DNA of 64,000 nucleotides, from positions 8,143,850 to 8,207,849 of the forward strand of contig OY735212.1 of the NCBI GenBank assembly GCA_963457665.1, given 5' to 3'. Source of the DNA: Thysanoteuthis rhombus (lineage: Eukaryota; Mollusca; Cephalopoda; Oegopsida; Thysanoteuthidae). Every line of letters begins with the position of its first letter. Position 1 is the first letter of the stretch. A program made the position numbers and the translations under genes. Under the pieces are notes generated by a model. It was given only the letters and a program-made list of their open reading frames with translations, was not told the origin of the DNA and made no database searches. Positions 10,251 through 21,374 of this stretch are shown here, piece after piece.

Positions 10251-12145
10251 ATGAGATTGACTGACAGGGAAGAGTTGATTCCAATAAATTAGGATTGTTA
10301 CAGCTATTATGATAGAAAAACAAAATCAACACCAGACTTTGGAAATTGGGCAAAGATTGTTGTTGTTGTTGTTGTTGTTACAGTAGATAAACAATTGTCA
10401 ACTCCTGACTTAAACTGAAGTTTGACATATTTTGGAGATGAACATAATTTGTTTTGTACTAAGATGAGTATCATGATTATTGTATACTGAACATAGAGAA
10501 ATGAATGACAATATTGGGAGATTTGTTTTAAATTAATTACCATTTTTGTTGATACATATACTCACGCATACACACACATGTCCATGCCCTTTTATTGATT
10601 TTGCACACTTAGATGAGAAAACCCCAACCCCAACTGAGGTACTATCAGACTAATGATATGGTCTTCCTTTTTTTACATTAATGCAAGTTTCAAACTTCTA
10701 TGATTCAAGTACACATACTTCTATTATAGCCAATCATTTCCACTTACAAATAAATTGTCAAAGAAATTTTGAGAATCAAGATGTTATTAATAAACTCATT
10801 AAAATAAGCCCCCAAGGTAGTAAAAAAATTAAAAAGAAAAAAAAAAATTGAATTTTTTAGAAACGGTCTAGTGGAGTACTGGTGCCCATTTTCAAGTCTG
10901 TAGACAAAACAGGTAGGAGTGAGGGAGCATATATACATACAAATTTACTAAAAAAAAGCACGCTTAAAAAAGGGATGAAAGCCTTGAAAAAAAAAAAAAT
11001 CATTGTTGTCCTAAACTATTTCCATGTAACATAAAATATTTTAATTGGCATTCATAAAATTGACTCATCGTTTTTCTTTTATTTAGAAGAAATAAGAAAA
11101 AAAAAAGAATGAAGATTGTGAAGAGAAACGATAAAACTTGAAACAAATTGCAAAGTTTTTGGCAAATAAGTAATCGATGTGAAAAACAATTTTTTTTTCT
11201 TGAAAATTTTTCCTTACTTAGATTATAAAAATTTTTTTTCTCTATGTAGTAGAATTTATGCATGATGCAGTTGTTTAGACATAACATCAAAATGTTTATG
11301 GACAATAATGTCAATGAGAACGTTAATTTTCTACCTCACAAATACATAAAATTCATTTTAGCTCCATACGATCAAGCATAAAACAATTTTTTGCAATACT
11401 GAGATTCTTTATCTAGCATAAATACCCATAAAAATTCATTCTGTACTTTTTTTTAAATATATCTATATGCAAGCAAATAGTCTCAGAGTTCTTTTACAAA
11501 CTTTTTATAACTTCCAATTGTAGAAGATGTCAAGAAATTTGGTGACTCAGAATTTTTGGTGGACATGAAGTAGCAGACATTTCATCACTTATTCTTTAAA
11601 ACACTCTGTTTGTCCGTTATTTGTTTGGTAGGTCATTCTCCTACTCAGACACAGAAATAATATCATTTTAACCTCATGTTTTAAAATTGATTAAGTTTGA
11701 TTTTCTTGGCTGTTTTGAGTCAGAACTACTTGGAACCTTGTAAAATGGTATATTACATAAATATAGTTGAATAATAGTTTATTCCAAAGATAAGTATCAA
11801 AGTTTGGAATAAAAGAGAGATCACAATTTTTGCACCGACCAAATACAATGACGTATAACAAACTGATCAGCTTCTCTCTGTTTGATCTGAATTGACTCTG
11901 ATTTCAGACTTGATGAATTTTTCACTGTAGATGAATACTAGTGCACAGTGGAAAAACTTTGAGCGTTGGTTTTGAAACATTTCCTTTTCAGAGTAGGTCA
12001 AAGTGGAAACAGAATTAGTTCAGGGAAAATCACTTCCGTTGCAGTTTTACAGTTTTTCTCTTTTTAATGTTGAAGTCCAATTTTACATTTTTGAAAAATT
12101 TTTCCGGTTTTTCCCAATAAATTTTCCTGTTTCTTCATCTAACAC
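10251..12145. other. No gene recognised; short simple repeats
   Basis: The stretch holds a (GTT)n tract at 10,359-10,380, several A-runs and AT-rich DNA. Open frames of 60-100 codons at 10,307, 10,744 and 11,000 (all -) are Phe/Ile/Lys-rich and motif-free. Confidence 0.4.
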
Positions 12146-12167
12146 TGAGAGAGAGAGAGAGAGAGAA
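12146..12167. repeat. (GA)n microsatellite
   Basis: Uninterrupted GA dinucleotide tract. Confidence 0.9.
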
Positions 12168-12924
12168 ATTGAATGAGAATTTTGAAGAAGAGATGGCTTC
12201 AGTCAGGATTAATTCAATTTCTGAATTCAGATATCAAAATAAAATTACGAAGAAACAAAAAATCCCTCTGTGTGAGGAAACTCAAAGATTTAAGCATTTT
12301 ATTCTAAGCAAAGACTAAAAGTAAAAATGATATAATTCTCGATTCATTTTACTCAGTCTAACATAAACAATTCTATCTAGATGCAAGACTGGGACCAAAA
12401 CAATGATCTCAAAGGGGAAAAATTTTCATATAAACAAACCAATTAGTTTTATACAAATCCAGTGGACCTAACTTTATATTGGGAATTTGTTTTTAAAAAA
12501 TATTTTGTGCGTAATTTTTGGTGATGCATTTGTCCTCTAAATGGTTTTGACCTTTCTTGGAACAGGAAAGTGAAAGATTAAGATGCTGCACCTAGGAAGT
12601 TACTAAAGTTTTCATTGATTATATTTCAAATTTGAAAGAGAAAAAATTCCCTGTGTATGAAGAAGCTCAAAGACTTGGGCATTTCAATCCAAAAGTGAAA
12701 GTGAAAGTACAATTAAAAATGCATCCATTTTATTTTTTGTGTGTGTTAATCAGATTAAGAGCATTGCAGTCAAAGGAGACAAATTTAGCTCCTTACAGTA
12801 AAATATCCTTTTCATGAGCTTGGGAAAGATTTTAATGCTTTTGTTCCATATAACTCAAGTGCAATATTATTTCTTTTCTTCACAAAGCCTTGTTTTGTAT
12901 AAATTTCTTATAAGTATTTTGATG
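12168..12924. other. No gene recognised; weak internal duplication
   Basis: About 60 bp at 12,248-12,310 and 12,640-12,705 resemble each other (CCCT.TGTGTatGA, then AgCTCAAAGActT). The second lies in a 61-codon open frame (12,632-12,817, +). No known protein was recognised. Confidence 0.3.
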
Positions 12925-13030
12925 TATACCATATTAGAAAAGGCAATCAAAACTGTCAACATGGTTTTTTTTCAGTTTTTAAGTGATTCTAGTTAGCTGG
13001 ATGGCTATACATATTTGTATTTATGTGTCA
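12925..13030 (+). repeat. Single-unit relative of the 3,803 minisatellite
   Basis: Flanks and unit match 3,803-4,040: TTAGAAAAGGCAATCAAAAC, TGTCAACATGG and GTGATTCTAGTTAGCTGG. It has one unit where the other copy has about five. Confidence 0.5.
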
Positions 13031-13575
13031 TGTTCATAGGCCACATTTCTTATTTGTGCTTATGTTTGTTAATGTGCTTGTTTGTGTGTTCCAGGGCTCC
13101 TGGCCATTCCATTTTGTCTGCAGATTTGAAATTGGAATCACCAGTTTTTTCTTATTTTGGAATAAAAAACTTTTTTGAACTTTTTTTTGGCCTTATTCTG
13201 ATGGGTTTATAAATAACTCTACCAAATCAAGAAATTTCTAGTTGTCTATTCTACTCTGTTTTAGATATTTTACCATGGAAAATGACAGTGATATCATAAA
13301 TAGAATTAAATCTCACCATATTTATTCTTCGATTGAATCTTTTCCAGGACTTTGAAATTTGACACAATTATTATTGGCAGTGATGATGACTTCAGAATGC
13401 TTTCTAGCAGTATATTAGATACTGATGATACCAGAATTCTTGATGGAAAGTCTTGTTATCTGTGAAAGCAGTTGGAATTGTGTAAACAGGCTATTTTTGG
13501 AGCAGTAATATATTTTCAGCACTAAAAGGTTCATCTGTCTGAGTAAAATGATGTACAAGTTAGTTTCCCAGTTTT
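13031..13575. other. No gene recognised
   Basis: Short open frames only. The frame at 13,015-13,212 is hydrophobic and Cys-rich from GT-rich DNA and is not credible as a gene. Confidence 0.4.
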
Positions 13576-13583
13576 ATTGGAGT

Positions 13584-13844
13584 CAGGGCTGTCTTAAGAA
13601 TATTCAAAGCCCCCAGACAAAAACAATGGACCATATTTGGCCAACAAACAGCAGTGCAGACTCTGATTTACTACTTGGATTCAATGAAGAGAGAAAAACT
13701 GATTTGGACATGAATGTAAACAATGGTTCAGAGAACATTTCCTATATCTGCTAGTAATAAGAACCTTGACTTTTACTTCTTGAATTGAATTTGTGGGGGC
13801 CCCAAGGCAACTGCCATTGATGTCCATGTGATAATATAGCCCTG
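13584..13844. mobile_element. hAT-type MITE, 261 bp, with 8-bp target duplication
   Basis: The element starts CAGGGCTGTCTTAAG and ends ..ATAATATAGCCCTG, an imperfect terminal inverted repeat beginning with CAG. It is flanked on both sides by the perfect 8-bp direct repeat ATTGGAGT (13,576-13,583 and 13,845-13,852). TIRs of this form with 8-bp target duplications are typical of the hAT superfamily. There is no transposase, so it is non-autonomous. A 68-codon frame inside it is incidental. Confidence 0.8.
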
Positions 13845-13852
13845 ATTGGAGT

Positions 13853-14285
13853 GTCATTATTTTTAGCAATACCCTTCAAATAAGTATTAAAACTTGGACG
13901 TTATTCTTGCTGAACTGATTTTATAAACCTAACGTTTAATGCAGGATTTACGAGTACTAGATTGAGTGCAAGAAGAAAGAAAATTTGTACTAGTTTTGGT
14001 TCATAGAGTTTTTTTATCTTATGTCTTTGGAAACTGGCCTTAATAATTTTGGCATCAGATAAAGAATCTCAATGGAGAACACCTGCTGATGTGAGTTATA
14101 CCATTAAGCTACATTTACACAAGGATAGAATTTTTATGAACAAACATTCTTTTCATTACAAGAAAAATAAATCTCTTTCATTTGGAATTTCTCATTCATT
14201 TGTGTTTCCTCTGTCGATACTCCCAAAATACTCTCCACTATTCTTCTTCATCAAATGCAAAGTTAGGAAAATGCTTTTTGAACAG
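13853..14285. other. No gene recognised
   Basis: AT-rich with overlapping short open frames (14,049-14,364) lacking motifs. Confidence 0.4.
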
Positions 14286-14745
14286 GTTTGGCGAGTCCTT
14301 TAATAAAAACTGTCAAGTGACCATCTTTTTTTGCCAGCATACCGTGTCGGGGGTAATCAATTAAAAAAATGGAAAAAAGTGGTGATTAATGAATCAATTA
14401 CTTCTCTCGCTTTCTGTTGCATATCTAGAAAGTTTCAAATTTTTCTAAAAACAAGCATGAATGCACCCAGACACAAACTAAAGGACTAATTTAGCATGAA
14501 ATTACATTATAAATTGAATCATACTAAAAGCTTATTTGGCAGGGAATTGGAAAAAAAACAAAACATTTGGACATAATGTGGAGAAAATGTTCAAATTTTT
14601 AGCCCTCAAGCCCTATTTGTATGGCCTGTGCATGCAACACACATACATATATTTGTACGCAGCAAGCCAGCCAGAATCACTTGAAAAGCATAGAAACATT
14701 TGTTGATGTCTGCTTGATGGTTTCTAATATATTAGACAGAAAAAG
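14286..14745 (+). repeat. Dispersed repeat R1, near full length
   Basis: It contains AAGTGACCATC, GGGGGTAATCAATTAAAAAA, AAGTGGTGATTAATGAATCA, CTTCTCTCGCTTTCTGTTGC, ACACAAACTAAAGGAC and AATTTAGCATGAAA. The 3' half follows, with ATGTTCAAATTTTTAGCCC and GCAAGCCAGCCAGAATCAC. This is one of the best references for the family. No open frame is conserved between copies. Confidence 0.7.
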
Positions 14746-15546
14746 AGAGAATATCCCATATCAATGTAATCCATGACCAAACCAAAGTATCAAAATCTAA
14801 ATTTAAAACTGACAATTTTCAAAATGTTTTCATGATTGATTGCCAGCCTCTTTTTGGAACAAAAGTCACAGAATGTATTTCAAAGCATAAATCACCAAAA
14901 ACTTGACAATTCTTCCATTGAAGAGAAAAATGGCAAAAAAAGAAAAAGAAAGAAAAGCCCAATCACACTGAACATTTAAAAATATACACACTCACACAGA
15001 CAATCAGTAAAAGGGACACTTACATGATCATGCACTTCTACAGGTATACTAATTCATATCAATATTTACAAATATAAGTTTACAATAATATGCATACATG
15101 TAAATACAGAGGCATATATATATAAATGTTGACTTAATATATAAAAATAGAGATAAAGAAAGATATGATTATACTAAGTTTGTATATATGTATGTATATA
15201 CATATATACACACACACTCACACTTGTACACTTATACACTAACACACACATACTCTCACACATGATTACAACAACATTCACAAATATTCACACCTATATT
15301 CAGAAAAGATTCACTCTTTCTCTCTTTATCTCTGTTTTTCTTTCCTTTATTCTTCCTTTCACTGTTTTCTTCTCTTTCCTTGATTGATGATGTAGAAAGA
15401 GAATCTGTCACTCTGTTTTCCCATCTCTATCCATCATTTTTTTCTCTCACTATTTAGTATTAACCAGAAGTCTGAAATTGTCATTGTTGAGGTGAGGAAA
15501 ATAAAATTGTACCTCTGTAGGAGTTTGATTAATATATATATATATC
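14746..15546. other. No gene recognised; AT/CA-rich simple sequence
   Basis: It includes CA/TA-rich stretches near 14,980-15,260 and a pyrimidine-rich block (TCTTTCTC-like) at 15,310-15,440. No gene signal. Confidence 0.4.
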
Positions 15547-15960
15547 TTAATCAGCAGCAGCCATTGCTGGATGAAAGCCTTTCCCATCTCTTTCCATCAG
15601 GACTGTGATTGTGCTCTCCTCTGCAAAATTACTGGCAAACTTATCTATCTTATCCCTCCATCTTGTGTCTAAACTTCTCCTACTGTGCATACTGTCCCAT
15701 TGGTACCAATAGGTTATCCTTTTTCCAAATCTTTTGTCCTTTCTTCTGGCCAAGTGTCCAGCCCAGCTCCAATTAGTCATTTGATTTTGGGTATGATATC
15801 CTTCACCTTGGTCTGCCTAATTCCCTTGAGTTAATCCTGGCGTTGCTCTTTCCATTGCTCTCAGGACGATTCTGGGTTGGTTTCCCATTTCGCTTGGTCA
15901 GGCGCTCATCATAAACTGGTATCGCATTTTATTCATGTGGATGATTTATCGTGGAATATC
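15547..15960 (-). mobile_element. LINE 3' fragment of a second family
   Basis: The minus-strand frame 15,780-15,547 encodes WSWAGHLARRKDKRFGKR, then TRWRDKIDKF and a terminal GFHPAMAAAD. Upstream, out of frame, RIVLRAMERA is readable. This is the C-terminal end of a non-LTR retrotransposon polyprotein. The 3' sequence and residues differ clearly from the family at 5,537, and there is no (GAT)n tail. The reverse transcriptase core is absent. Confidence 0.75.
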
Positions 15961-16827
15961 GCCATGGAGGATTTCCTCTGATATGAAAATTATCATGTCT
16001 TGAGTGGAGAGCAATTAAAAGGAGAGACCAAATCTGATACTGATGAGAAATATAAATGCTCACATTGATCATTACCAAAAGAACATAGGAAAAGTATAGT
16101 CTCCTCTACATTTCTGGAATAATGACAACATGTATGTGTATGCATAGATACATACATACACACACAAGGATGAGCTGTATATACATAGATGTGAATTTAA
16201 GCATGATGTTTAAAAAGTCACTGTATATAGGGGTATATTTTAATTCTTTTTATGCACAAACAGTAATTATAAGCATAGTATAAGTATAGTATAAGCATGA
16301 ATTAGTATCTCTGGTCTGGCAGGTAGTTATCAGCTGAATTTTGATCTGAAATTCTCTTTAAAAAAAAATCTACTCTGGAAAAGAGACTGCAAAGGGCAGT
16401 TGTGCTCAGGGCTGGCGCAAGGGTTTAATACAGCCAACACAAGATTTTGAATATGGGCAAAGGCTTCATGCAACCATATAGGTTTGCCTAATGGACATGC
16501 CAGCGCACTACTCTGATGTTGTAATGTCAACAAATCTTTTGGATTTGCTCAGCTAAAAAAACAAACACAGAAATATCACCATTTCTCTCCTCAGCTTCAA
16601 AACGTGAATAGCAAAATTTTCTTTGAGCTGCTGCAAATATTTTTTCTGAAAAATATAGCTAGCTCTAGTCCAAATCCATTGAAACATGCCTACGGAATAA
16701 TAAAAAAAAATTTTGAGATGCAACACCAATCTCTTGAGTTTTTCTTTTCTCCTTCAAATTGTCATTTTCATTAACATACATATATATTTATGCATACACA
16801 CACACACACACACACAAATACATAAGT
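15961..16827. other. No gene recognised; CA microsatellite
   Basis: Unassigned AT-rich DNA with a (CA)n tract at 16,796-16,816. GCTCAGGGCTGGCGCAAG at about 16,407 is reminiscent of a MITE end, but no partner end was found. Confidence 0.35.
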
Positions 16828-17075
16828 GTTGCATTGAAAGAGTCAAATAGACTGAGAATAAACATGATGAGAATTATGGTTGAAAGCAGTTATTTGGCTT
16901 TTGTATTACTGGCCAATGTTTAGCTCAATAGTAAGAGCATCGCTACGTTGAAGCTGCTACCCTATTGAGGCAGGTTCAATTCCTGCAGGAGCCCCATTTT
17001 TTTTTTCATTGTTTATTCTATTTAAGTTGTCCAAATTGAATGATATAATAACCGTGTAACAATTGGAGATCATTA
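16828..17075 (+). mobile_element. tRNA-derived SINE, type 1
   Basis: The leader GTTGCATTGAAAGAG..AATAGACTGAGAATAAA precedes a tRNA-like head with A-box-like TTTAGCTCAATAGTAAGAGC, then CGCTACGTTGAAGCTG and B-box-like GGTTCAATTCC. The body follows (TTGTTTATTCTATTTAAG, AACCGTGTAACAATTGGAGA). The same order occurs at 62,380-62,645 and, in inverted pair form, at 46,618-46,900. Leader and tail conservation mark it as a pol III-type SINE and not a tRNA gene. Confidence 0.8.
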
Positions 17076-17129
17076 CAAGTAAGTTTTTTTGTATTATAAT
17101 GCAATTTAGAATTCATATTTATATACATA

Positions 17130-17415
17130 TCTGAAAGAAAACGGGGGTCAGAGACATCATAGAAACCATAAGAAAACTCAACTGGCAATGAGCTGGTCAT
17201 GTTGCGAGAGTGGCAGACAGCTGATGAACATCATGACCCACAACATGGATCCCCAGAGATCAAATGCAGAACCTAGCCAGCAGAATACAAGATGGCGAGA
17301 CGAACTGGACAGGTTCAGAAAGTATTGGCTCTGTGACGCCCTCAATAGAGAGATGTGACAAATACTAGGGATGGTCTGTGTCCAATGACAGATGTTAAAA
17401 GACTGATGATGACAA
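17130..17415 (+). mobile_element. LINE 3' fragment, RTE-like
   Basis: The sequence corresponds to VRDIIETIRKLNWQ, GHVARVAD, TRWRDELDRFRKYWL, and ends at TGTTAAAAGACTGATGATGA. Several stops interrupt the frame. Same family as 5,537. Confidence 0.75.
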
Positions 17416-17593
17416 CACACACACATACACATATATATTATATACACACATTTTGATCAATGTACATGGAAGGATGATATTCTATCTGAATCTGAACCTC
17501 TAATATTCATATAATTCAACATGATAAAATAAAATGAAGTTTTGAATTCTTGCAACAAAGGACTGGAAAAAATGAACGACCAACAAGATAGAA

Positions 17594-17679
<86 letters not shown>
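17594..17679. repeat. Compound (CA)n(TA)n microsatellite
   Basis: About 16 bp of CA followed by about 70 bp of pure TA. Confidence 0.95.
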
Positions 17680-17683
<4 letters not shown>

Positions 17684-17929
17684 CTGCTCACATATGTTAA
17701 CTTTCCCTTCTTAGAAACATTGGTTCCAATGGTCATTGCATTGAAGAAGTAAAAAAAAAAAAAAAAAATTTGATTTTCTGCATGAATGGTTTTTAATGCT
17801 CCCCTCCCCATTCTACAACATATCATTTCTCAGTCAGTATCAACAAAGCCATTCCTAATACTCAATGATGAATGGATTCTGAAGTAAAGAAGACACAAAT
17901 AGTAATAGTCTCATAGCCATGTATCTACA

Positions 17930-18014
17930 CAGCCAGGTTTTGGCTCAGTGCTGAGCAGGTGATATTGATGCAACCTAGTGCACAGTTCAATTCCATCTTG
18001 GAAAAAAAAAAAAA
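17930..18014 (+). mobile_element. Possible tRNA-derived SINE with poly-A end
   Basis: GGTTTTGGCTCAGTGCTGAG resembles an A box. CAGTTCAATTCCATC about 30 bases further resembles a B box, and a 14-A run follows. It is distinct in body from SINE types 1 and 2. It is short and single, so this is tentative. Confidence 0.4.
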
Positions 18015-18529
18015 ACAGGCTCAGCTCATTAGGTAAAATGGCAATATTTGGTTTGTTGGCACCAGAAGATGTTAGTCATTTTTAAACAGTCAAAAGTGGC
18101 TACATTTTTCAATGACTGGCTTTAAAATGCTAAAATTGGCAACATTCAATTTCCAGATAACTGTGTAGCTAAAGATTTGTACTCTAAATATTTTTGTAAT
18201 GGAAGCACAACAAATTTCCAGCCAAAAAAAATGTACCACCTTCGTAAGGGAAGTAACCAAATGCTTGAAATTGCACCAATGATAGAAAGAAATGATCCAG
18301 TTTAGTAACACTGTAAATACATCCCCCCATCTCGGAAACCATAAAAGAATAACTTGTTCCAAAACTGCATGTAAGCATAGTGTATAGCACTAAGATACAC
18401 ATATAAGCGTTGGAATGGCAGTGATATCTCGAGAACTGTTAGATGAAAAGAAGCACAAAAAATGAATGAAAGAAGAGTTAATTGATAAAAGTACATAGAA
18501 GAACAATAGTGTGTTTGGGCATGCATGTA
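18015..18529. other. No gene recognised
   Basis: Open frames on the minus strand (18,090-18,532) overlap one another and show no motif. Confidence 0.4.
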
Positions 18530-18706
18530 CAAGGCCAGCCCAAGCCTATTTGGGATCCTAAGCAGAATTTGAATTGGAGGCTCTGTTGCCTTGATGGGGC
18601 CTTAAGCAGATTTAATTTGGAGACCCCATCATCTCTTGGAGGCTCACTGGCGGTAGTAAAACCCTTTACAGCTTGTTAATTTGCCTATGCCTCAGGTTGG
18701 TCCTGA
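18530..18706. mobile_element. MITE-like element with imperfect terminal inverted repeats
   Basis: The left end CAAGGCCAGCCCAAGCCTA pairs with the right end, whose reverse complement is CAGGACCAACCTGAGGCATA. The interior has GGGGCCTTAAGCAG-type repeats. I could not find a convincing target duplication, so the superfamily is unassigned; the CA(A/G)G start could fit hAT. Confidence 0.5.
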
Positions 18707-18769
18707 AGCACAATCACTCTGATTAATGGCTTGAGTACATTGGGTGATGAATGAGCAACATTAAAGGTC

Positions 18770-19476
18770 TGATGAAACTATGATTACACTTGTCATGAAC
18801 TTCAGCAAGATGAAGATCATGTGCAACAACCACATCGGGGATAAAAACACTGATCAAAATCGAGGACACTGAACTGGAGGAAGTAGACCATTACATCTAC
18901 CTAGGACAACAAATCCCCATGAGACCCTCAAAAGAAGAAGAAATCAAGCGAAGAATCACACTAAGATGGCAACCCTTTGGCAGAGCTAGCTCAACCTTCA
19001 CAAATAAGAAGATCCCATTAATCCTAAAGAGAAGGGTGTATAACCAATGCATCCTCCCAATAGTCACTTACGGAGCTGAAACATGGAACCGAACCAAGAG
19101 ACAGACCCATAAATTGAGAACCATGCAACTTGCACATGAAAGAATTATTCTGGGCCTCACATAGAGAGACCAAAAGACAGCACAGTACATCCAAGAAAAA
19201 ACAAAAGTCAGGGACATCATAGAATCCATTAAAAATCTCAAATGGCAGTGGGCTGGCCATGTTGCAAGAATGGCAGACAACCGATGGACATCACGACTCA
19301 TGACATGGATCCCCCAAGATCACATGCGTTACAGAGGTCGGCAGAATATTTGATGTAGAGACGAGCTAGACAAGCTCAGGAAATACTGGCTCCACAATGC
19401 CCATGATAGAGAAGTGTGGCAAATCCTGGAGAAGGTCTATGTCCAAAGACAGTTGTTGAAAGACTGATGATGATGA
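18770..19476 (+). mobile_element. LINE 3' fragment, RTE-like
   Basis: Readable in order: MNFSKMKIMCNN (18,794 on), LEEVDHYIYLGQQI (18,872), SKEEEIKRRITL, then the frame 18,919-19,164 with SSTFTNKKIPLILKRRVYNQ and GAETWNRTKRQ. A stop follows, then TAQYIQEKTKVRDIIESI, KWQWAGHVARMAD and a (GAT)n tail at 19,466-19,480. Its 3' end abuts the left border of the cyclophilin duplication. It is dead. Confidence 0.85.
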
Positions 19477-20049
19477 TGATAACACTTGTCATATCCCTGG
19501 CTTGAGCATCTGTTTTGATATGCATTTCAGAGCATGAAGAGTCAAGTGTGGTAAAGAACCCAAAATACAAGGCACCAATGTAAGTGTTGATCAATATAGA
19601 AAAAACATCATTATCATGGTAAGCACAGACGGAGACCCCACACTATTATGAATAAGTTCTAAATTGGGATAACTATTGCTTTATTTTTCATGTAAGAGCA
19701 TTCTAATGGTATTGCACTAAAAAAACTCTTGCCACAATATGGTATTTTTGATGTCTTATTGTAACAAATTCAAAGATTTTTAGTTTGTGTTTAGCTGAGG
19801 AAAAGCTATTCTAGTGGAAATTGACTTTTTGTGGCCTCCAATGACCTCAGAAGTTTCCAATTTGATCTTATTCAGCCTATCATTTGTGAGATCAAAACCA
19901 TTTTTGTACTTTATTGCGAACTCAATATTGTGCGAGAAATTGCTTCAATTGGTTTTTGCATCAGGAGCCCGTTTGGTCTCCCCTGAAAGTTTTATTTTGA
20001 TTAATTTGGGATGGATTTAGGAAAAATTCTAAACCAAGAAAAAAAAATT

Positions 20050-20240
20050 TTCTTTTTCTTCTTTGAGATATGAAGAGTGAAATTTTCAAAGTCTCAAACC
20101 TCTAGCTCCATTGGTGCTGCTTTTACACACTATACATAGATACCTAGCCTGACAGCAAAACAATCTTAGAGACTGAAGAAACCGATAATAATGGTTTCGA
20201 GTAGTAATCTTATATTCTGTACAAGTGGAAGATAAAATTT
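20050..20240 (+). repeat. R1 repeat 3' half (copy A), 5' half lost
   Basis: CTCTAGCTCCATTGGTGCTG and CTGAAGAAACCGATAAT are R1 3' landmarks. The R1 5' half that copy B keeps at 25,717-25,957 is missing, so copy A probably suffered a deletion. Confidence 0.6.
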
Positions 20241-20694
20241 CCCATTTACAATACTCGTGAATTTGACGGGATACAGGATTTTGAACCAAGTGGGGTCTAA
20301 ATTGAATAAGTGAAAAAAGGTGCATGTGCAACTTTAGCATCAATGACCATCTCTGACTGACATACCGAAATACTCCCACCACTTTCCATGTCCCTGTCCG
20401 TCTATATGTCTGATAGTATGAGGGAAATAATCCACATTAACTCGTATTGACAGATTGGTCTCATTTGACAGCATTTCAGGATGACAATCCATGAAATCGA
20501 ACTAGTGCATCCGTCGTCTGACTTTCAAGCACGTTTACAGCGTTTCCTCTGCCATTGAAACGAAACTTGGCACCACACTTTTTGATTAGGCCATTTCGAA
20601 TTGCTGAAAGTGGCTAGATCTTTTACGGATGCTTGAATAACGTTGTTCTCGATCTAAAACTACCATTTTACTTAAGAGACAATACGGCATGTAG

Positions 20695-20800
20695 TTTGGG
20701 TTGGGATTTGGGGTTAAATAGGCAGGTTTGGTGTTAGGGTTATGGCTCGTATTAGGGTTAGTAGGTTGGTTATGGGTAAGTAGCTAGGTTTAGGATTAGT
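20695..20800 (+). repeat. Degenerate GTTAGGG-like tract
   Basis: Interrupted motifs such as GTTAGGGTTATGG and TATTAGGGTTAGTAGG extend for about 100 bp. The matching place in copy B (26,615-26,640) has only about 30 bp. It resembles telomere-type sequence but is too impure and short to be called a telomeric insertion. Confidence 0.45.
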
Positions 20801-21036
20801 CTTTCCATTTTCTCAATCATTTATCTGTGTTTTTTTCCGTTTCTAGGAAATTAAATCTATCCAATAGCTTATTTGAAATTAAGATAAAAAAAGAGAAGCC
20901 ATTTTTAGAAATTCAAAAATTGCTAATTTCAAAATAGTGATGCCTAATGCGTAAATACAAGGATAGCCCCACACTAAAAATATGCTAACTCATACGATTT
21001 TATCATTTTTTTTACGAATGTACAGGAATTGTTTAA

Positions 21037-21374
21037 GGTTTTTGTAACCAGGGGCTCCGCAAGCCCTGGGGATCCAATAGGGGCTGCATCCCCCTGAGGA
21101 TCAACAATGGTATTATTTGAGGTCTGCGAGGCTATTGAGTATACAGAAGAGGAGCGTGGCACCAGATGACCACTAATCTGCGGTAGGAGTCTTGATAAAA
21201 TCCAAGAGGATAATCCAAGAAAATCTAAAAATCTTTTTTTAGAATCGTTGGGGGATGCTCAGGCAGACGTAGAGCAGCAACTGCAAGAAGGCAGACCAGG
21301 TATCGTTAGGAAAGTTAATTTATATATAAAGGGTCCTTGATAATAAAAAAAGGCTGGGAGCAACTGCTACACTG
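21037..21374 (+). mobile_element. Possible hAT-like non-autonomous element, copy A
   Basis: An inverted-repeat-rich start (AACCAGGGGCTCCGCAAGCC) and an end with GGCTGGGAGCAACTGCTACA recall hAT termini of the type TGGTTCCCAACC...AGGGG. The equivalent at 26,956-27,285 in copy B ends GGTTGGGAACCCCTGGTACTG. It predates the duplication. I found no clean 8-bp target duplication. Confidence 0.35.

Noticed and set aside
10359..10380. Short regular repeats as a CRISPR-like array
   Set aside because: It is a simple (GTT)n tract; no spaced repeats of CRISPR type occur anywhere in the window.
16918..16995. Possible functional tRNA gene
   Set aside because: Two other loci share the same head, leader and tail, the stems are imperfect, and there is no clear anticodon arm. 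It is a SINE.
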